DNA of 64,000 nt. Origin: Bacteroidales bacterium (GTDB taxonomy: Bacteria > Bacteroidota > Bacteroidia > Bacteroidales > Paludibacteraceae). Below are positions 61,571 to 64,000 of the stretch, piece after piece. The translations under genes were made by a program, and so were the position numbers. The notes beneath the pieces are model-generated. The model made no database searches and was not told the DNA's origin. It was given only the letters and a program-made list of their open reading frames with translations. The DNA lies in NCBI GenBank assembly GCA_015061185.1, contig SUWZ01000010.1, forward strand, positions 1 to 64,000. Direction: 5' to 3'. Numbering within the stretch: position 1 is the first letter of the stretch; the number at the start of each line of letters is the position of its first letter.

Positions 61571-63049
61571 ATGGCAAATAGTTTTGAAATGATTGCCAAA
61601 ACTTTTCAAGGATTGGAAGAGGTTTTGGCGAAAGAACTGGAAGAGTTAGGCGCAAGTCAAATTGAAATTATTCGGAGAGGTGTTCGGTTTTTTGGAGATA
61701 AAGAGATGTTGTATAAGGCTAATTTTTGTTGTCGAACCGCATTGAGAATCTTAAAGCCGATTTACCAATTTGACGCTTCAGATACTGAGGAGGTGTATCA
61801 AAAAATTAAAGCCTTTGATTGGTCACAATTTTTGGATACTAAAAAAACTTTTGCCATTGATTCCGTAGTTTATTCAGATACATTTAAGCATTCAAAATTT
61901 CTTGCGTATAAGATAAAGGATGCAATTGTAGATTATTTTATGGAGAGAGAGGGGGAGCGTCCTTCTGTTCGAGTGACTAATCCTGATTTGCAATTGAATA
62001 TTCATGTAGCTCAAGAACATTGTACTCTTTCTTTAGATAGTTCCGGAGAATCTCTTCATTTGAGAGGATATAAAGAGGAGCAGACAGAGGCTCCTTTGAA
62101 TGAGGTAATGGCTGCTGGGTTGCTGAAATTGGCAGGTTGGAGTGGTCAATCAGATTTTATGGATCCGATGTGTGGATCCGGTACAATTGCGATAGAAGCT
62201 GTTATGATGGCTTTAAATATTGCTCCGGGAGTTTATAGAAAAGGTTTTGCGTTCGAAAAATGGGCTGATTTTGATGAGGAGCTTTTGCAAAATCTCTACA
62301 ATGACGATTCCAATGAAAGGGAATTTCGTTTTAAAGCATACGCTTCTGACATCTCTTCGCAAGCTTTAAGAATTGCAGAACGGAACGTGAAGAGTGCAGG
62401 ATTGTCTAAATATATAACGTTATCTCATAAGCCATTTCAATCTGTAGAGAGACCTCAGGAGGATACCTTTATACTATTTAACCCTCCATACGGTGAGCGT
62501 TTACGAATGAATAGTCTTGCTACTTTATATGAAGAGATGGGATCAAAGTTAAAGAAAGACTTTACGGATATGTCGGTTTGGATGATAACGGTATCTAATG
62601 AAGCTACGGATAAAATAGGTTTGCGTCCTTCTGAAAAATATCATCTTCTAAATGGTAGTTTGGAGTGCGAGTTTAGAAAGTATGAGATGTTTAAGGGTAG
62701 AAGAAATGACTATTTGAAAGAGAGATCTGATAAACAGAAGGAACAAAACAAGGAGGAGGAGAATAATTCATGGAATGGAGTGTATCTTCGTAGTAAGCGT
62801 GACTACTGGGAAAGGGAGAGTTTGCAAGAGGGTGAGTTGAGCGAATATCATCGTCGCAGGCATGAGGAATTTGCAAAGAGAAATAATAGAAGTGAGAGAG
62901 GTGAAAAGAAGGAGCAACGCGACAAATTTTCAAAGCGAGGAGTGGTAAGTGAGAATTATAGAAGTGAGAAGCGATTTGACAATAGAAATAAAAGGTCTTT
63001 TGGAAAACGAGAGGGGAGAGGAGGCTTTGGGAAAAAAGACAATATTTAA
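61571..63049 (+). CDS. THUMP-domain 23S rRNA guanine-N2 methyltransferase (RlmL N-terminal-like)
   Basis: 492 residues from ATG 61571 (the frame is open slightly further up but that overlaps the promoter). A ferredoxin-like/THUMP RNA-binding part (about 1-155) leads to the UPF0020 methyltransferase with SAM motif 'DPMCGSGTIAIEA' (about 197-209) and catalytic 'FNPPYGERL'. It corresponds to the RlmL half of E. coli RlmKL (m2G2445). The last 110 residues are an Arg/Lys/Glu-rich low-complexity tail ending in 'GRGGFGKK', probably an RNA-binding extension. Confidence 0.9.
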   Translation: MANSFEMIAKTFQGLEEVLAKELEELGASQIEIIRRGVRFFGDKEMLYKANFCCRTALRILKPIYQFDASDTEEVYQKIKAFDWSQFLDTKKTFAIDSVVYSDTFKHSKFLAYKIKDAIVDYFMEREGERPSVRVTNPDLQLNIHVAQEHCTLSLDSSGESLHLRGYKEEQTEAPLNEVMAAGLLKLAGWSGQSDFMDPMCGSGTIAIEAVMMALNIAPGVYRKGFAFEKWADFDEELLQNLYNDDSNEREFRFKAYASDISSQALRIAERNVKSAGLSKYITLSHKPFQSVERPQEDTFILFNPPYGERLRMNSLATLYEEMGSKLKKDFTDMSVWMITVSNEATDKIGLRPSEKYHLLNGSLECEFRKYEMFKGRRNDYLKERSDKQKEQNKEEENNSWNGVYLRSKRDYWERESLQEGELSEYHRRRHEEFAKRNNRSERGEKKEQRDKFSKRGVVSENYRSEKRFDNRNKRSFGKREGRGGFGKKDNI

Positions 63050-63071
63050 TTATCATAGATGATGCTTCTAA

Positions 63072-63256
63072 GAAGTTGATTAAAATTTATTTTGAGTATA
63101 TTTGAGATAGATTTTTTAATTATTTTTATTGTTTTTTTTGCCCTTAATTGTGGACTATTATCAAAAAGAATAATAAAAAATAGGTTAAAAAGAATCTTAA
63201 AGAAGTCGAAAATAAGAGAGTGGAACTCAAAATAAATTTAAAATTTAAACGGCTTC
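63072..63256 (+). mobile_element. MITE-like repeat, copy B
   Basis: A 185-bp element between TAA at 63069-63071 and TAA at 63257-63259. Left end GAAGTTGATTAAAATTTATTT; right end the reverse-complementary AAATTTAAACGGCTTC. Interior matches copies A and C. Confidence 0.7.
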
Positions 63257-63259
63257 TAA

Positions 63260-63450
63260 GAAGTTGATTAAATTTTATTTCGAGCATATTTGAGAGAGAT
63301 TTTTAAATCTATTTTTAGTCTTCTTTTGCAGAAAATAGTGGACTATTATCAAAAAAGGAGAATAAAAATAGGTTAAAAAGAATCTCAAAGATGCCGAAAA
63401 TAAGAGAGTGAAACTCTAATTTTTTTTTTAAATAAAATTTAAACGACTTC
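63260..63450 (+). mobile_element. MITE-like repeat, copy C
   Basis: A 191-bp element directly after copy B, sharing its TAA, with TAA again at 63451-63453. Terminal inverted repeats GAAGTTGATTAAATTTTATTT and (reversed) GAAGTCGTTTAAATTTTATTT differ at two or three of 21 positions. The arms also pair internally, so the whole unit can fold as a long imperfect hairpin. Confidence 0.72.
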
Positions 63451-63669
63451 TAATAATATCGGTAAGTCCTATGAATTTTTTGAGATAAATTTGGTGGGCT
63501 TTGTTTGGATGATATTATAGTGGTGCTTGATGTTGTGTAAGAGCCAATGAAGTTGTATAATCAAGATGGATTAGAGCGTTTGGAAAGGTTCTTATGAATT
63601 AAAAAACTATAAATTGTAGCTTTAGAAGTTACCTTAATTGTTAGATTGCATAATAATGGATATTACGAT

Positions 63670-64000
63670 ATGAAAGATTTGGTAAAAGATATATTAAGAT
63701 ATGAATCAGAAGCAGTGAAGAATATTCCGGTTACTGATGAATATGAAAAGGCAGTAGGCTTAATTGTTGAACAAGTCCACAATAAAAAAGGGAAATTAGT
63801 AACCAGTGGGATGGGGAAAGCCGGTCAGATTGCTTTGAATATTGCAACAACATTTAGTTCAACCGGAACACCATCTGTATTTCTTCACCCAAGCGAAGCT
63901 CAGCATGGAGATTTAGGTTTGTTGCAACCCAATGATATATTGTTGTTTATTTCCAACTCAGGGAAGACAAGAGAAATTATAGAGTTAATAGGATTAGCGA
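63670..64000 (+). CDS. KdsD/KpsF-like sugar isomerase, 5' part
   Basis: The first 110 codons of a SIS-domain protein cut by the window edge. 'TSGMGKAGQIALNIATTFSSTG' (about 45-67) and 'HPSEAQHGDLGLL' with 'ISNSGKTREI' are hallmarks of arabinose-5-phosphate isomerase, which makes the Kdo precursor from ribulose 5-phosphate for LPS. CBS domains would follow beyond the window. Start ATG 63670 matches family length. Confidence 0.88.
   Translation, partial: MKDLVKDILRYESEAVKNIPVTDEYEKAVGLIVEQVHNKKGKLVTSGMGKAGQIALNIATTFSSTGTPSVFLHPSEAQHGDLGLLQPNDILLFISNSGKTREIIELIGLA

Larger units (their letters stand above)
63050..63669. other. Gene-free interval with two MITE-like copies
   Basis: 620 bases. Copies B and C of the repeat fill 63072-63450; the remaining 219 bases before the SIS-domain gene show no clear promoter or frame. 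Confidence 0.75.

Noticed and set aside
1..64000. tRNA and rRNA genes
   Set aside because: No cloverleaf-like sequence with a TTCGA-type loop and no rRNA-like segment was noticed in the gaps, though a tRNA scan was not run.

Overview
The window is a 64 kb piece of an AT-rich chromosome from a Bacteroidota bacterium, most likely order Bacteroidales. Supporting signs are Bacteroidetes-type promoters (TAnnTTTG near -7, little Shine-Dalgarno), lineage-typical neighbours (DUF3822 beside rsmD, an LptF-type permease before ribBA, a sugar-kinase/RapZ fusion), ExbBD-TonB genes, and type IX secretion (a PorZ-like protein and a secreted pectinase with a sorting domain). T9SS points to a Porphyromonadaceae/Paludibacteraceae-like lineage rather than Bacteroides itself, but the species cannot be named from this sequence.

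Layout. 0.1-11.9 kb is housekeeping: folB, rsmD, a RecD-like helicase, mnmA, an RluA-family synthase, a sugar-kinase/RapZ fusion and ruvC. 12.2-25.1 kb carries an LptF-like permease, ribBA, pdxJ, an exbB-exbD-tonB-DJ-1 operon, two small lipoproteins, parC, aroK and guaA. 25.0-30.4 kb is accessory DNA. A small element lies between two 16-bp direct repeats of the guaA 3' end and holds an amber-interrupted serine recombinase, a possible structured RNA and a membrane protein. Beside it is a graveyard of broken defence-type genes, including a frameshifted EVE-like/PD-(D/E)XK nuclease. 30.7-35.6 kb has aroA, aroB and a GH94 phosphorylase on the minus strand. 35.8-37.0 kb is a non-coding tandem array of about 186-bp units with palindromic cores, upstream of a DUF4143-type ATPase. 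39.8-45.4 kb includes a PHP phosphatase, a Rieske-like lipoprotein and a three-gene CHASE2 / WG-repeat caspase / DUF4384 cluster. 45.7-64 kb has a YeiH-family transporter, pdxB, a nucleoside kinase, a pectate lyase-pectin esterase fusion, a ZIP transporter, a DbpA-like helicase, rdgB-porZ-tsaE-GT4, an rRNA methyltransferase and the start of a KdsD-like isomerase.

Genes that work together: pdxJ and pdxB belong to the DXP-dependent vitamin B6 route; aroA, aroB and aroK to the shikimate pathway; exbB, exbD and tonB energise outer-membrane uptake; PorZ supports export of proteins such as the pectinase.

The most notable non-textbook signals are: the guaA-associated element; a GMP synthase whose glutaminase half has lost its catalytic residues; the palindromic tandem array; a family of about 190-bp MITE-like repeats with terminal inverted repeats and TAA flanks (one copy at 39 kb, two in tandem at 63 kb); three candidate small RNAs ending in strong terminators, two of them behind sigma-54-like -24/-12 sites; and the caspase cluster. 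All calls come from reading the sequence; no database search was run.
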